Shown here in pieces: positions 55,501-63,678 of a stretch of DNA of 64,000 nucleotides. A program made the position numbers and the translations under genes. Position 1 is the stretch's first letter. Each line of letters starts with the position of its first letter. Source of the DNA: Sphingobacterium wenxiniae (GTDB lineage: Bacteria; Bacteroidota; Bacteroidia; Sphingobacteriales; Sphingobacteriaceae); NCBI RefSeq assembly GCF_900116225.1, contig NZ_FOZZ01000004.1, forward strand, positions 62,001-126,000. The letters run 5' to 3'. The notes below the pieces were generated by a model. That model did not search any database, was not told where the DNA came from, and saw nothing but the letters and a program-made list of their open reading frames with translations.

Positions 55501-56532
55501 ATGCATGATCCGATAATAGCTTTAACGAACTTAACCAAACGATATGGCAAACTTGTCGCTGTGGACAAGCTTAACCTGACCATACATAAGGGTGAAATCT
55601 TTGGACTATTAGGTCCAAACGGAGCAGGAAAGACCACCAGTATCCTCATGATGCTGGGACTAACGGAACCTTGCGAGGGCACTGCTTATGTCTGCGGTTA
55701 CAATGCCACCCGTCAACCCATAGATGTAAAAAAGAAAGTGGGCTATCTCCCCGACAGCGTAGGATTCTATGACAACCTAAGCGGACTGGACAACCTCGTT
55801 TTCATTGGAAAGATCAATGGACTTGCTGAAAAAGAAGCGAGGGAGACCGCAGTCCGATTATTAGAAACGGTAGGGCTTACCCAAGATATGCACAAGAAGA
55901 CCGGAGCTTACTCACGTGGTATGAAGCAACGCCTTGGGCTCGCAGATGTACTGATTAAAAACCCTGAAGTCATTATCCTGGACGAACCTACACTGGGGAT
56001 TGATCCAAGCGGTGTACAGGCATTTCTCACCCTCATCAAACAACTGAGCCACCAGCAAGGACTTACCGTTCTGCTATCCAGTCATCATCTACACCATGTT
56101 CAGCAAGTCTGCGACAGAGTAGGCATCTTTGTCGATGGCAAACTACTCGTAGAAGGCAACATAGCTTCTTTATCCAAAAATTTATTTGATAAAGAGGGCT
56201 ATGTCACAGCCATTACTTTACAAAGTGGTTCGGGCTTGGAATCTATTGTCGAAGAACTCGGGCAGGAGCCACATGTAAAGCAGGTATCCTTACAGGACAA
56301 CAAGCTTGAAGTCCTGTGCGAAGAGGATATTACCGCCAATATTGTTCATTTCTTGGTTCACAAGCAATGTGACATCATTGGTGTACACCGAAAAGACTAC
56401 GGTCTTGACGAAATCTATCAGAAATATTTTGAGAACAAAACACATAATAGCAGTGTCCATGAAAAATCTTTCCCTCTCTTTCAAAGACCTTTTTTCAAAA
56501 AACGCGATAAGCAAGCCCCAGAAAGACCATAA
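55501..56532 (+). CDS. ABC transporter ATP-binding protein
   Basis: A 343-residue ATPase. Motifs: Walker A GPNGAGKTTS, signature YSRGMKQRLGLA, Walker B VIILDEPT and switch His in SSHHLHH. A C-terminal domain of about 100 residues follows. It lies 36 bp after the NEW3 gene and overlaps the permease gene by 74 bp. Confidence 0.92.
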   Translation: MHDPIIALTNLTKRYGKLVAVDKLNLTIHKGEIFGLLGPNGAGKTTSILMMLGLTEPCEGTAYVCGYNATRQPIDVKKKVGYLPDSVGFYDNLSGLDNLVFIGKINGLAEKEARETAVRLLETVGLTQDMHKKTGAYSRGMKQRLGLADVLIKNPEVIILDEPTLGIDPSGVQAFLTLIKQLSHQQGLTVLLSSHHLHHVQQVCDRVGIFVDGKLLVEGNIASLSKNLFDKEGYVTAITLQSGSGLESIVEELGQEPHVKQVSLQDNKLEVLCEEDITANIVHFLVHKQCDIIGVHRKDYGLDEIYQKYFENKTHNSSVHEKSFPLFQRPFFKKRDKQAPERP

Positions 56533-57481
56533 GACAACACCCTTACAGGTGCTTATCCATAAAGAAACAGCCATGCATATCCGAAGCTGGCGTTTTATCA
56601 TCCTGATCGGGTTAGTTGGGCTGACCTTTCTGGCATCCATGTACGTTTCTCTATCCAATCTAAAAGGGAGCTTGTCCAATTTGCAGGATCCTGATCGGGC
56701 GTTTGTGTATCTTAAGCTCCTAACCGTCACGGATAACAGTCTGCCACCTTTCCACATCTTTTTAGGTTTTTTAGCTCCTTTATTGGGGATTAGCCTTGGA
56801 TTTGATGCGATCAACGCGGAACAGAACGGAGGAACGCTTTCCCGACTCATAGCGCAGCCCATCTACCGGGACAATCTATTGTTGGCAAAATTCCTAAGCC
56901 CTATGCTTATTGTGAGCATACTGTTCAGTGCATTAGCATTATTGATGTTGGGTACGGGGTTGATTTTAACGGGTATTCGTATTGATCTTCAGGAAGTCCT
57001 TCGCATTTTTAGTTTTGTAGCACTCAGCATATTATATGTGTCATTCTGGTTGAGCCTGTCCATTTTACTTTCCATACGCTTTAAGCAGGCAGCCACTTCT
57101 GCCCTCATGGCCATAGGAATCTGGTTGTTTTTCACTATATTTTATCCTATAGTGGTCAATCTGACGATACGCTCTTTTTTGCCCGACCCGAATACGCTTT
57201 CCCCACAACAATGGGTAACATACAACGATCTGATACTAAACTGGCTACGTATATCCCCAAGCCAATTGTATACGGATGCGACGACCACTTTATTAATGCC
57301 ATCAGTACGCAGTTTAGGCCCAGTAACCATGGAACAAATGGCGAGAGCTATTCCTGCCCCTTTGCCTTTAAAAGAAAGTATCATGATAGTCTGGCCGCAG
57401 CTTAGCGGAATGATTGCCGCTACCATGGTCTGCTTTGCGCTTGCCTATGCCAGCTTTATGCGCCGCGAAGTCCGTGGTTAG
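56459..57481 (+). CDS. ABC-2 type permease
   Basis: A 340-residue membrane protein with about six segments (FIILIGLVGLTFLASMYVSL, PFHIFLGFLAPLLGISLGF, PMLIVSILFSALALLMLGTGL, VALSILYVSFWLSLSILLS, ALMAIGIWLFFTIFYPIVV and a last one near GMIAATMVCFALAYASF). The start is set at the ATG at 56459 because a cytoplasmic lead-in (LQVLIHKETAMHIRSWRF) is normal; the open frame continues 51 residues further upstream inside the ATPase gene. The resulting 74-bp overlap is long. The transporter's substrate is unknown. Confidence 0.82.
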   Translation: MKNLSLSFKDLFSKNAISKPQKDHKTTPLQVLIHKETAMHIRSWRFIILIGLVGLTFLASMYVSLSNLKGSLSNLQDPDRAFVYLKLLTVTDNSLPPFHIFLGFLAPLLGISLGFDAINAEQNGGTLSRLIAQPIYRDNLLLAKFLSPMLIVSILFSALALLMLGTGLILTGIRIDLQEVLRIFSFVALSILYVSFWLSLSILLSIRFKQAATSALMAIGIWLFFTIFYPIVVNLTIRSFLPDPNTLSPQQWVTYNDLILNWLRISPSQLYTDATTTLLMPSVRSLGPVTMEQMARAIPAPLPLKESIMIVWPQLSGMIAATMVCFALAYASFMRREVRG

Positions 57482-57545
57482 AAGATACAGTCGAATATGG
57501 TGAAGGAAGCACGATATGTCTATCCTTCCATCACCAGAGGCGAGC

Positions 57546-57613
57546 GTGTCTCGGCCCAGACGAGAGACACAGCGACAAATGTCAGGCTGAGCCTGTCGAA
57601 GCCTCAGGATGAC
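57546..57613. repeat. Two adjacent hairpins; the second is a dispersed repeat copy
   Basis: The first hairpin pairs 57546-57553 with 57561-57570 with a 2-nt bulge. The second (57579-57613) pairs GTCAGGCTGAG with CTCAGGATGAC at 9 of 11 positions and contains GTCGAAG in its loop. It shares the order ATGTCA, CTGAGC, GTCGAAG with the repeat at 1021-1054. Confidence 0.55.
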
Positions 57614-57647
57614 AAAGAAGGATGATAATGCACAACCGCTTACAAAA

Positions 57648-58499
57648 CTATATTTCTTTTGCAATCGGTTTGTCATTGCGGCTCCATTCGCTCCAAGAGC
57701 CGACATACAGATTAGGAACAGGAAGCCCTGCATGATACACCGAAAGGATTGTATTGCAGGCCGTCACTCCGGAACCACAGTGCACAATAATCTTTTCCGC
57801 ATCATGTCCTTCAAATACCTGCTTATAAAACTGGTGCAAAACATCCCTTTCCTTAAAAAGACCTTCTTCATCAAAATTAACAAAAAAGGGGATGTTGATT
57901 GCCCGGGGAATATGCCCCGCAACAAAATCTATCGGTTCAAATTCGCCATTGTACCGTTTTTCCTCCCGTACATCAATAATCGTATAGCTATTATCCCTGC
58001 TCGCTTTGTCCACTACGTCAAGATCTACCCTCGGGAGCAACCAATCACCCCTATACCCATAATTCGTTACCACAGGCTCGACCAATTCTTCCGACAAGGG
58101 ATAGCCTTCACGCTGTGCACGCTCAAAACCTCCACTCAGCACCTGCACTTTGACATGACCGACTGCTTTCAACATCCACCAACATCTGGATGCCGCATTG
58201 GCACCTTTTGCATGGTCATAAATCACAACATGCGTGTCGGGAGCAATACCCAAACCGCCCAGGGTTTTTACAAAAGCAGATACTTCCGGCAGAGGGTGCC
58301 TCCCTCCTTTTGACGCATCTTCATGTGCGCCTGCAAGCTGTGTTTCAATGTCCAAAAACAATGCATTTTTTAGATGTGCTTTCTTGTAATTTTGATAAGC
58401 GTCCTTATCATTCGAAGCATCGATAATAACCACATCCTCTTGTCCTTGTAAAGACAACAGATCTTCAACGGTAATCACGGGCGAAAAATACTGTTCCAT
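57648..58499 (-). CDS. Thiosulfate/3-mercaptopyruvate sulfurtransferase (tandem rhodanese)
   Basis: A 283-residue two-domain rhodanese. The active Cys241 sits in HCGSGVTAC, the CG[S/T]GVT loop of mercaptopyruvate sulfurtransferases. The N-terminal domain is inactive as usual (a Ser or Arg replaces Cys, ANAASRCW). It moves sulfur from mercaptopyruvate or thiosulfate to cyanide or a thiol. Its possible -7 box (TAGCTTTA at 58504-58511) lies directly before the ATG, next to the large palindrome. Confidence 0.93.
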   Translation of the reverse strand: MEQYFSPVITVEDLLSLQGQEDVVIIDASNDKDAYQNYKKAHLKNALFLDIETQLAGAHEDASKGGRHPLPEVSAFVKTLGGLGIAPDTHVVIYDHAKGANAASRCWWMLKAVGHVKVQVLSGGFERAQREGYPLSEELVEPVVTNYGYRGDWLLPRVDLDVVDKASRDNSYTIIDVREEKRYNGEFEPIDFVAGHIPRAINIPFFVNFDEEGLFKERDVLHQFYKQVFEGHDAEKIIVHCGSGVTACNTILSVYHAGLPVPNLYVGSWSEWSRNDKPIAKEI

Positions 58500-58524
58500 A
58501 GTTTAAAGCTACAGAATTTTGATT

Positions 58525-58578
58525 AAAGAACCGTACTTAGGTCCGTCTGTATACAGACGGACCTAAGTACGGTTCTTT
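58525..58578. promoter_or_regulatory. 54-bp perfect palindrome between divergent genes
   Basis: Both 27-bp arms (58525-58551 and 58552-58578) are exact reverse complements with no loop. The centre lies almost midway between possible -7 boxes facing left (TAGCTTTA, 58504-58511, minus) and right (TAGCTTTT, 58595-58602, plus). The right end runs into a T-rich stretch. It is too long for an ordinary operator and lies between two gene starts, where a terminator is unusual. Confidence 0.85.
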
Positions 58579-58653
58579 TTTACCATTTTTGCAATAGCTT
58601 TTACAGAGAACATATCCAAACATATGCTTCTCTTTAAGCTTTAGAAGAATACT

Positions 58654-59715
58654 ATGGTGTATCAAGCATTGATTTATGGATTATGTGGGGGCAGCTTGTT
58701 TCTGCTCTCTCTCCTGCTTATGTTTAACCTTCCCAAGGTCAATAAGCAGGCAAATCTATTTTTAGGTATCTGTAGTTTTTTTCTCTCCTGCGTATTCATA
58801 CAACTTCTTTTGGATGCGGTTAATGCGGAAGAGCAGACACCCTTATTATTCTTTTTAGAATTCGGGCGGTGGGCTATCCTTCCCTGTTTCTTTGTCGCCT
58901 TAAATCTTTATATTTCACCGGAAAAACCCTACACACACTATCTTATCCATTTTCTTCCTACACTCTTTTTATTCCCTATATTAACCGGAAATTACACTTT
59001 GCCCGCCTTTGGGGTTTATGTGATCCGGTATTTTTTGTATTTCCAGCTGCTGCTTTACGCTGTTTGGTCTAATTTCTTATTAAAACAACACCGATTAAGT
59101 GTAGAAAAGTTCACTTCCCAGGCGGGCAATATTGATCTCAATTGGATACAAAAACTGCTTGGTATCCTCTTTTTGTTAGGTGTCCTGTCTTTTTCCGGAC
59201 GATTCTTCCCTTTGTTTTCACCTATAGTTGACGCATTATACTTACTTTGTATTGTACAATACAGTTATTATGCCCTCTCACAGACGGCAATATACCCAGT
59301 ATCCAACAATCAGGTGCCTGTCATTAAAGAAGCGGTTATTTCCAAAGATAAGGAACGTTTAACGGCAGATCAGGTTTCTTTGTTCAAAGAGCGGTTGCTG
59401 GAGATGATGAAACAGGATCAACCTTATCTTGATCCCACTATTAATTTGCCCATCTTGGCGGAGCAGGTCGGATTGTCGGTGCACGAACTTTCTTATGTGC
59501 TCAACACTGGCATAGGACTTAGTTTTTATCAGTTTATAAACGGTTACCGCATCCGCCATGCCCGGCAATTATTAGAAAACACAGCGAACGAGGATTATAG
59601 TATCTACGAGATTTCTATCCGCTCAGGATTCAATTCCAAAACTACTTTTTATACCGCTTTCAAACAGGAAGTAGGTATGACACCAAAACACTACCTGCAA
59701 CAGATTCAACAATAA
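58654..59715 (+). CDS. Membrane-bound AraC-family transcriptional regulator
   Basis: A 353-residue protein with about six to seven membrane segments in its first 215 residues and an AraC-type double helix-turn-helix at about 265-350 (LPILAEQVGLSVHELSYVLN, SIYEISIRSGFNSKTTFYTA, FKQEVGMTPKHYL). Such regulators link a membrane signal to transcription; the ligand is unknown. Two secreted-protein genes follow on the same strand and are the likely targets. Confidence 0.88.
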   Translation: MVYQALIYGLCGGSLFLLSLLLMFNLPKVNKQANLFLGICSFFLSCVFIQLLLDAVNAEEQTPLLFFLEFGRWAILPCFFVALNLYISPEKPYTHYLIHFLPTLFLFPILTGNYTLPAFGVYVIRYFLYFQLLLYAVWSNFLLKQHRLSVEKFTSQAGNIDLNWIQKLLGILFLLGVLSFSGRFFPLFSPIVDALYLLCIVQYSYYALSQTAIYPVSNNQVPVIKEAVISKDKERLTADQVSLFKERLLEMMKQDQPYLDPTINLPILAEQVGLSVHELSYVLNTGIGLSFYQFINGYRIRHARQLLENTANEDYSIYEISIRSGFNSKTTFYTAFKQEVGMTPKHYLQQIQQ

Positions 59716-59807
59716 GTTCATTATTATTCTTTACAGATTTATCCAGACGGACTATTCCCGTGAGGGGATTGGCTAACCTTGTCCTGTTCAACAAAATAAT
59801 TGTAAAG

Positions 59808-60434
59808 ATGAAAAAACTAAAAAAACAAATCATTTTCCTGATTTCGCTTGTGTGTTTAGCAACACTGCAAGTTTCCATGACCAGTGCATATCTTCGTTTT
59901 TCAACACCGAACATTTTACACGATTTTGAAGGATTCTATCGTTTCCCTAACCGTGTTGCTTACATTCAATTTGAAGTTATCGACAAGCAGTTGACAGCAA
60001 AACAGGTCTGGGATGGTCGACAATATCCCCTGACACAAACGGGTGATTTGACCTTTGAATCCAACGAAGAACGGAATAAGGTTGCGTTCGATGCTATCCA
60101 GCCCACCGCCGTAGAGATCCTAAATAGGGTGACACTGACTAAAATTGATTTTGATCCCACAAAGCGACAAACTTTATCGCCCGCACTGGCTAAATTATAT
60201 GTCGGAAGCTATCGTCTCCAGCGGGATTCAACGCACATAATCGACATAGTCGTTGAAGGAGAAGACTTGGTTCTTGTACAAACCTGGGATGGAAAACGCA
60301 TACCCTTAGAGAGTATTACCGACCAAGAATTCATCAATCAGGAAAACGCTATGCCTGTCTCCTTTGAAAGACAGGAAGCGAATCTACAGATACGTTGTTT
60401 CGAAGATGATATTTGGGTTAAAGAAAAAAGATAG
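59808..60434 (+). CDS. Secreted protein with two DUF3471-like repeats
   Basis: A 208-residue protein with a signal peptide ending near MTSAY. The start is the ATG at 59808; a GTG upstream is less likely. The mature chain is an internal duplication: QFEVIDKQLTAKQVWDGRQYPL in the first half and VVEGEDLVLVQTWDGKRIPL in the second. Both are preceded by a G(F/S)YR motif and followed by an F-rich strand, like the DUF3471 beta domain often attached to serine beta-lactamases. Function unknown. It lies 2 bp before the next gene. Confidence 0.7.
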   Translation: MKKLKKQIIFLISLVCLATLQVSMTSAYLRFSTPNILHDFEGFYRFPNRVAYIQFEVIDKQLTAKQVWDGRQYPLTQTGDLTFESNEERNKVAFDAIQPTAVEILNRVTLTKIDFDPTKRQTLSPALAKLYVGSYRLQRDSTHIIDIVVEGEDLVLVQTWDGKRIPLESITDQEFINQENAMPVSFERQEANLQIRCFEDDIWVKEKR

Positions 60435-60436
60435 AT

Positions 60437-61399
60437 ATGAAAGTAGCAAGCGAAATAAATTATAGTATTCTTTGGTCAATGGACGCTAAAAGGGTATATT
60501 CTCTTTATATTTTGTGTATATGGTGCTTGATAACTCCCCATCTGTTCGCACAAACAGTTTCTGATCCCAATTTTGAGGTCAAGATTGATAACCCACTGTA
60601 TCCTGACCAAGATGGCCCTCTGATACTGTATGACACTAACCACCACAATGCCTTTTCCTTAACCGGGCAATACAAAACCTTTGCGGATATTGTGCGGGCA
60701 GAAGGCTATCAGCTACGGGACCAATCCGCTGTAATCAGTAAGGAGGCGCTCTCCAAAGTAAAATTATTTGTGACAGCCAATGTTTTGAGCCATCCCTCCA
60801 ACTGGGATCTTCCCAACGCATCTATCTATAGTGAAGAAGAGATTGAATTGCTTTATAAATGGGTGCACGATGAGGGCGGCGGATTGTTTATCATTACCGA
60901 TCACATGCCTTGTGCAGGTGCTGTCAGTGAATTGGCTGCACGATTTGGCTTTAATATGATGAATGGTTTTACCGATCGCCTTGATGGCGGTGCCGAATTG
61001 TTCAACGACACTTTAGGTAATCTCCTGCCGACAGCCGTAACCAATATGGAGGGGAGAAAAGTAAACCAGATACGTTGCTGGGGAGGTGGTGGTTTTATTC
61101 CACCGAAAGAGGCAGTGGTCTTCTCCAGATTGGGTAAAGAATACCGCGTCTATTTTCCAACCAAAGTCAAAGATATGGAAACCGCTATCCGTGACAATAT
61201 ACCTTATATTTTCGGTCAACACCTGGCGAATGGGGCTATATTAAACTGTGGCAAAGGTCGTGTTTGCATTTTTGCTGATGCCGCACCTTTTACTGCCTTG
61301 CTGCAAGGAATAAACAGTAAAGAAAGAGGAATGAACCATCCCGATGCTCGGGATCATGTTCACCTGTTGCGGAATATCCTGCAGTGGTTGCATCGTTAA
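60437..61399 (+). CDS. Secreted DUF4350-like (class I amidotransferase-like fold) protein
   Basis: A 320-residue exported protein; the start at 60437 gives a signal after about 14 extra residues, and Met15 (60479) is an alternative. The mature part resembles DUF4350: DNPLYPDQDGPLILYDTNHHNAFSLTG, then KLFVTANVLSHPSNW, EEEIELLYKWVHDEGGGLFIITDHMPCAG and ADAAPFTALLQG. It is most likely a binding or scaffold domain because no catalytic triad is certain. It follows the duplicated secreted protein directly. Confidence 0.7.
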   Translation: MKVASEINYSILWSMDAKRVYSLYILCIWCLITPHLFAQTVSDPNFEVKIDNPLYPDQDGPLILYDTNHHNAFSLTGQYKTFADIVRAEGYQLRDQSAVISKEALSKVKLFVTANVLSHPSNWDLPNASIYSEEEIELLYKWVHDEGGGLFIITDHMPCAGAVSELAARFGFNMMNGFTDRLDGGAELFNDTLGNLLPTAVTNMEGRKVNQIRCWGGGGFIPPKEAVVFSRLGKEYRVYFPTKVKDMETAIRDNIPYIFGQHLANGAILNCGKGRVCIFADAAPFTALLQGINSKERGMNHPDARDHVHLLRNILQWLHR

Positions 61400-61433
61400 C
61401 CCTTTTATATCAGTAACAGTGCCACATATATAG

Positions 61434-61579
61434 TAAGGGGTTGTCTAAAAACCGCAACATCATCGTCATTGCGAGACAACGAATCAATCTGATGATGTCA
61501 AAAACGCAGATTGCTTCGTCGCTGCGCTCCTCGCAATGACGCGTTTTTGCGGTTTGCGAACCTTTTTAGACAGCCCTAA
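61434..61579. mobile_element. MITE-like element with terminal inverted repeats
   Basis: Terminal repeats at 61438-61451 and 61563-61576 match at 13 of 14 positions (GGG[T/C]TGTCTAAAAA). Inner inverted pairs are 61464-61475 with 61530-61541 (12 of 12) and 61481-61491 with 61507-61517 (10 of 11). TAA stands at both outer sides (61434-61436, 61577-61579), consistent with a 3-bp target duplication if one G is counted as an extra base. It carries no gene, so it must be moved by a transposase elsewhere. The TTGCGAG core is a sequence I recall as a common bacterial intergenic repeat. Confidence 0.7.
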
Positions 61580-62070
61580 CGCTCATCAGTGCAGTGACCT
61601 CCAGTGTATACCACTGTATAGCCCGCACTTTCGTCTGTCTCTTGTCGGCCTGTAACAGAATCTACCTTTAATGGTTTTTGCAGCAGGCGATCGGTGGACA
61701 GTTTAAAACGTACTGGCATTGAATCCTGCATTCCTTCCTGCATATATTTCCAAATGCCGGTAATTTCATCACCCACAATCTTACCGACCAATGTTCCCTT
61801 TCTGCTATCTTTTTCTGCAGGAATCCATCGCATGCTACCCTCCACTTGATCCGCATCGATTGTAAACTGAACCATTGTCGTGTCTTCATTACTTATGCCT
61901 TCCGCCCGCAGGAAGCAGTAAGATTTATACTGTTCGGATAAGATATTTGCAGTTGTGTCAACCCTAATATCTTTTGCCACATCCTCATTGACTCGGTTTC
62001 CCTGTCCTGTACACGAAGCCAACCCTATTACGATTATAAAAAAATAATTTTTCATCCTCTTTAAGCTCAT
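61576..62070 (-). CDS. Small uncharacterised lipoprotein
   Basis: A 164-residue lipoprotein with the lipobox IGLASC and a signal of about 19 residues; start at 62070 or at the internal ATG at 62055. The mature chain is a small beta-rich domain with YKSYCFLRAEG and VEGSMRWIPAEKDSRKGTLVGK strands. Its stop codon (TAG, 61576-61578) uses the last base of the MITE-like element, so the C-terminus may differ from the ancestral form. The function is unknown. Confidence 0.6.
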   Translation of the reverse strand: MSLKRMKNYFFIIVIGLASCTGQGNRVNEDVAKDIRVDTTANILSEQYKSYCFLRAEGISNEDTTMVQFTIDADQVEGSMRWIPAEKDSRKGTLVGKIVGDEITGIWKYMQEGMQDSMPVRFKLSTDRLLQKPLKVDSVTGRQETDESAGYTVVYTGGHCTDER

Positions 62071-62110
62071 TTGTTATACCGTTAACTGAGCAATAGTGAT
62101 GCCTAAAATA

Positions 62111-63643
62111 TCACCTTCCCGGCCCTGTGCTGCCACCAATTCGGGTTACCATCGAAGTCAATGTAAAGCTGGATGACAATGTCGGATCACTAAAACTTCC
62201 TCCTAAGTATATCCCATTGAATTCCGAAGCATCAGATATATTGGATACCGAGACAAATTTGTATGTTTTTCCTGAACTAAATTTATTGCTCGATAACAGC
62301 AAAGTAGTAAAGCTTACCGGCGATTTAAAGGTAATCACTTCTCCGTTGTCACTATCCAATATGCTGTATATCGTTCCCGCATTTCCACTACCAAGGATAG
62401 CAGCAGCTTGCGACGACGCATTGGCAGTTGGTGTGCTCGTCGATCCCCCCACACCAACCAATAGACCGCCTGTTATTTTAAAGGTGTTATTATCACAATC
62501 AAATCCTGCTTCTGGGCTTTTTGCACCAATAGCGAATATTCGCCCTCCCGTCACGGTCAATATCCCGTTGGAGTCAATACCATCGTTGGTCGTACTATAA
62601 GCGACAACATTCCCCCCGTTGATATAAATCGCTTTTCCTGCATTAATAGCATCGTCCACAGCTTTGATATAAATATCTCCACCATTGATGGTCAAGGTTC
62701 TTTTGCTCTCTATCCCTTCACCGCCTTCGCCTGTTGTTGTTATGTTGATCGTCCCTCCGTTGATAACAATATAAGGATCGATACTATCATCGTTTTCATA
62801 GGATGCGACGAGACCATCATCGGCTACATTGATACGGATATTCCCGTCATTTATAAAAATCTGTCCTTCTTCTGCTTCGATACCATCGCTACTTGCCGTA
62901 ATATCCAATGTGCCACTATCGATAAAAATACCATCATTGCTGTGCAACCCGTCAGAAGCCGCCTTGACAACCTGAATATTTCCTTCGCTCACACGGATAT
63001 AATCGTCGCTGACGATGCCGTGCTTATAATTTCCGGTAACCTCCAATGTGCCCGATCCGGAGAACAACAGCTGTCCTTCGCTGAAAAAAGTCCCTTTCTG
63101 ATCTTCTGTAGAAGAAACGTAAGTTGAACCATCTACCAGTTTATTCGTCGTTCCTTCTGCCAACACAACGAAAGCACGTTTGCCCGATTGTATATTGATT
63201 GCGGGGCCGTCCGTATTGGTAATCGAAACGCCATTGAGCGTCAGCTTAAACTTCTTGTCGCTATAAATTTTTACCGAACCATCTGTCGTGCTCCCGCTCA
63301 GCTCATACGCCACTTCCGACACGGAAGATTCAATAACCACATCAGCTGCAGATTTGGTGATCGTAACACCGTTGACTGTGTTTTCTACCGTTGCTGTATT
63401 ACCGTTAAAAGCTATCTTGACAATAGAGCTAAACGCAGAGTTTGTTAACAGATCGTCTTCATTCGCACCTGTTTCCTGAGAACCTTCCTTTGTCCCAAAA
63501 GTCACCGATCCAGTTATGCTTACCGCGGTTCCCGTTGGAACTGTGCTGCCTTCTTCCGACGTATCGAAACCATCATCTTTAGTGCAAGAGCCTGCAGAAG
63601 CAAGCAGCAGTATAAAAAATGAGAAATATATTTTTGTTTTCAT
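62111..63643 (-). CDS. Carbohydrate-binding DUF4353-like beta-helix lipoprotein
   Basis: A 510-residue lipoprotein (lipobox ASAGSC near residue 20), started at the ATG at 63641-63643. The mature chain is a row of short strands with INGG or INDG turns about every 20-25 residues (TLTINGGDIYIKAVDDA, AIYINGGNVVAYSTTNDGI), the mark of a right-handed beta-helix of the DUF4353 type. A glycine-rich end follows. It should be surface-exposed and bind polysaccharide; the substrate is unknown. It is followed upstream by a cut gene on the same strand. Confidence 0.78.
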   Translation of the reverse strand: MKTKIYFSFFILLLASAGSCTKDDGFDTSEEGSTVPTGTAVSITGSVTFGTKEGSQETGANEDDLLTNSAFSSIVKIAFNGNTATVENTVNGVTITKSAADVVIESSVSEVAYELSGSTTDGSVKIYSDKKFKLTLNGVSITNTDGPAINIQSGKRAFVVLAEGTTNKLVDGSTYVSSTEDQKGTFFSEGQLLFSGSGTLEVTGNYKHGIVSDDYIRVSEGNIQVVKAASDGLHSNDGIFIDSGTLDITASSDGIEAEEGQIFINDGNIRINVADDGLVASYENDDSIDPYIVINGGTINITTTGEGGEGIESKRTLTINGGDIYIKAVDDAINAGKAIYINGGNVVAYSTTNDGIDSNGILTVTGGRIFAIGAKSPEAGFDCDNNTFKITGGLLVGVGGSTSTPTANASSQAAAILGSGNAGTIYSILDSDNGEVITFKSPVSFTTLLLSSNKFSSGKTYKFVSVSNISDASEFNGIYLGGSFSDPTLSSSFTLTSMVTRIGGSTGPGR

Positions 63644-63678
63644 GTTATAAGATTTTAAAGACGTTTCTACGTAAAATA

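Noticed and set aside
61434..61579. Complete insertion sequence
   Set aside because: Only about 140 bp with no transposase reading frame; treated as non-autonomous.
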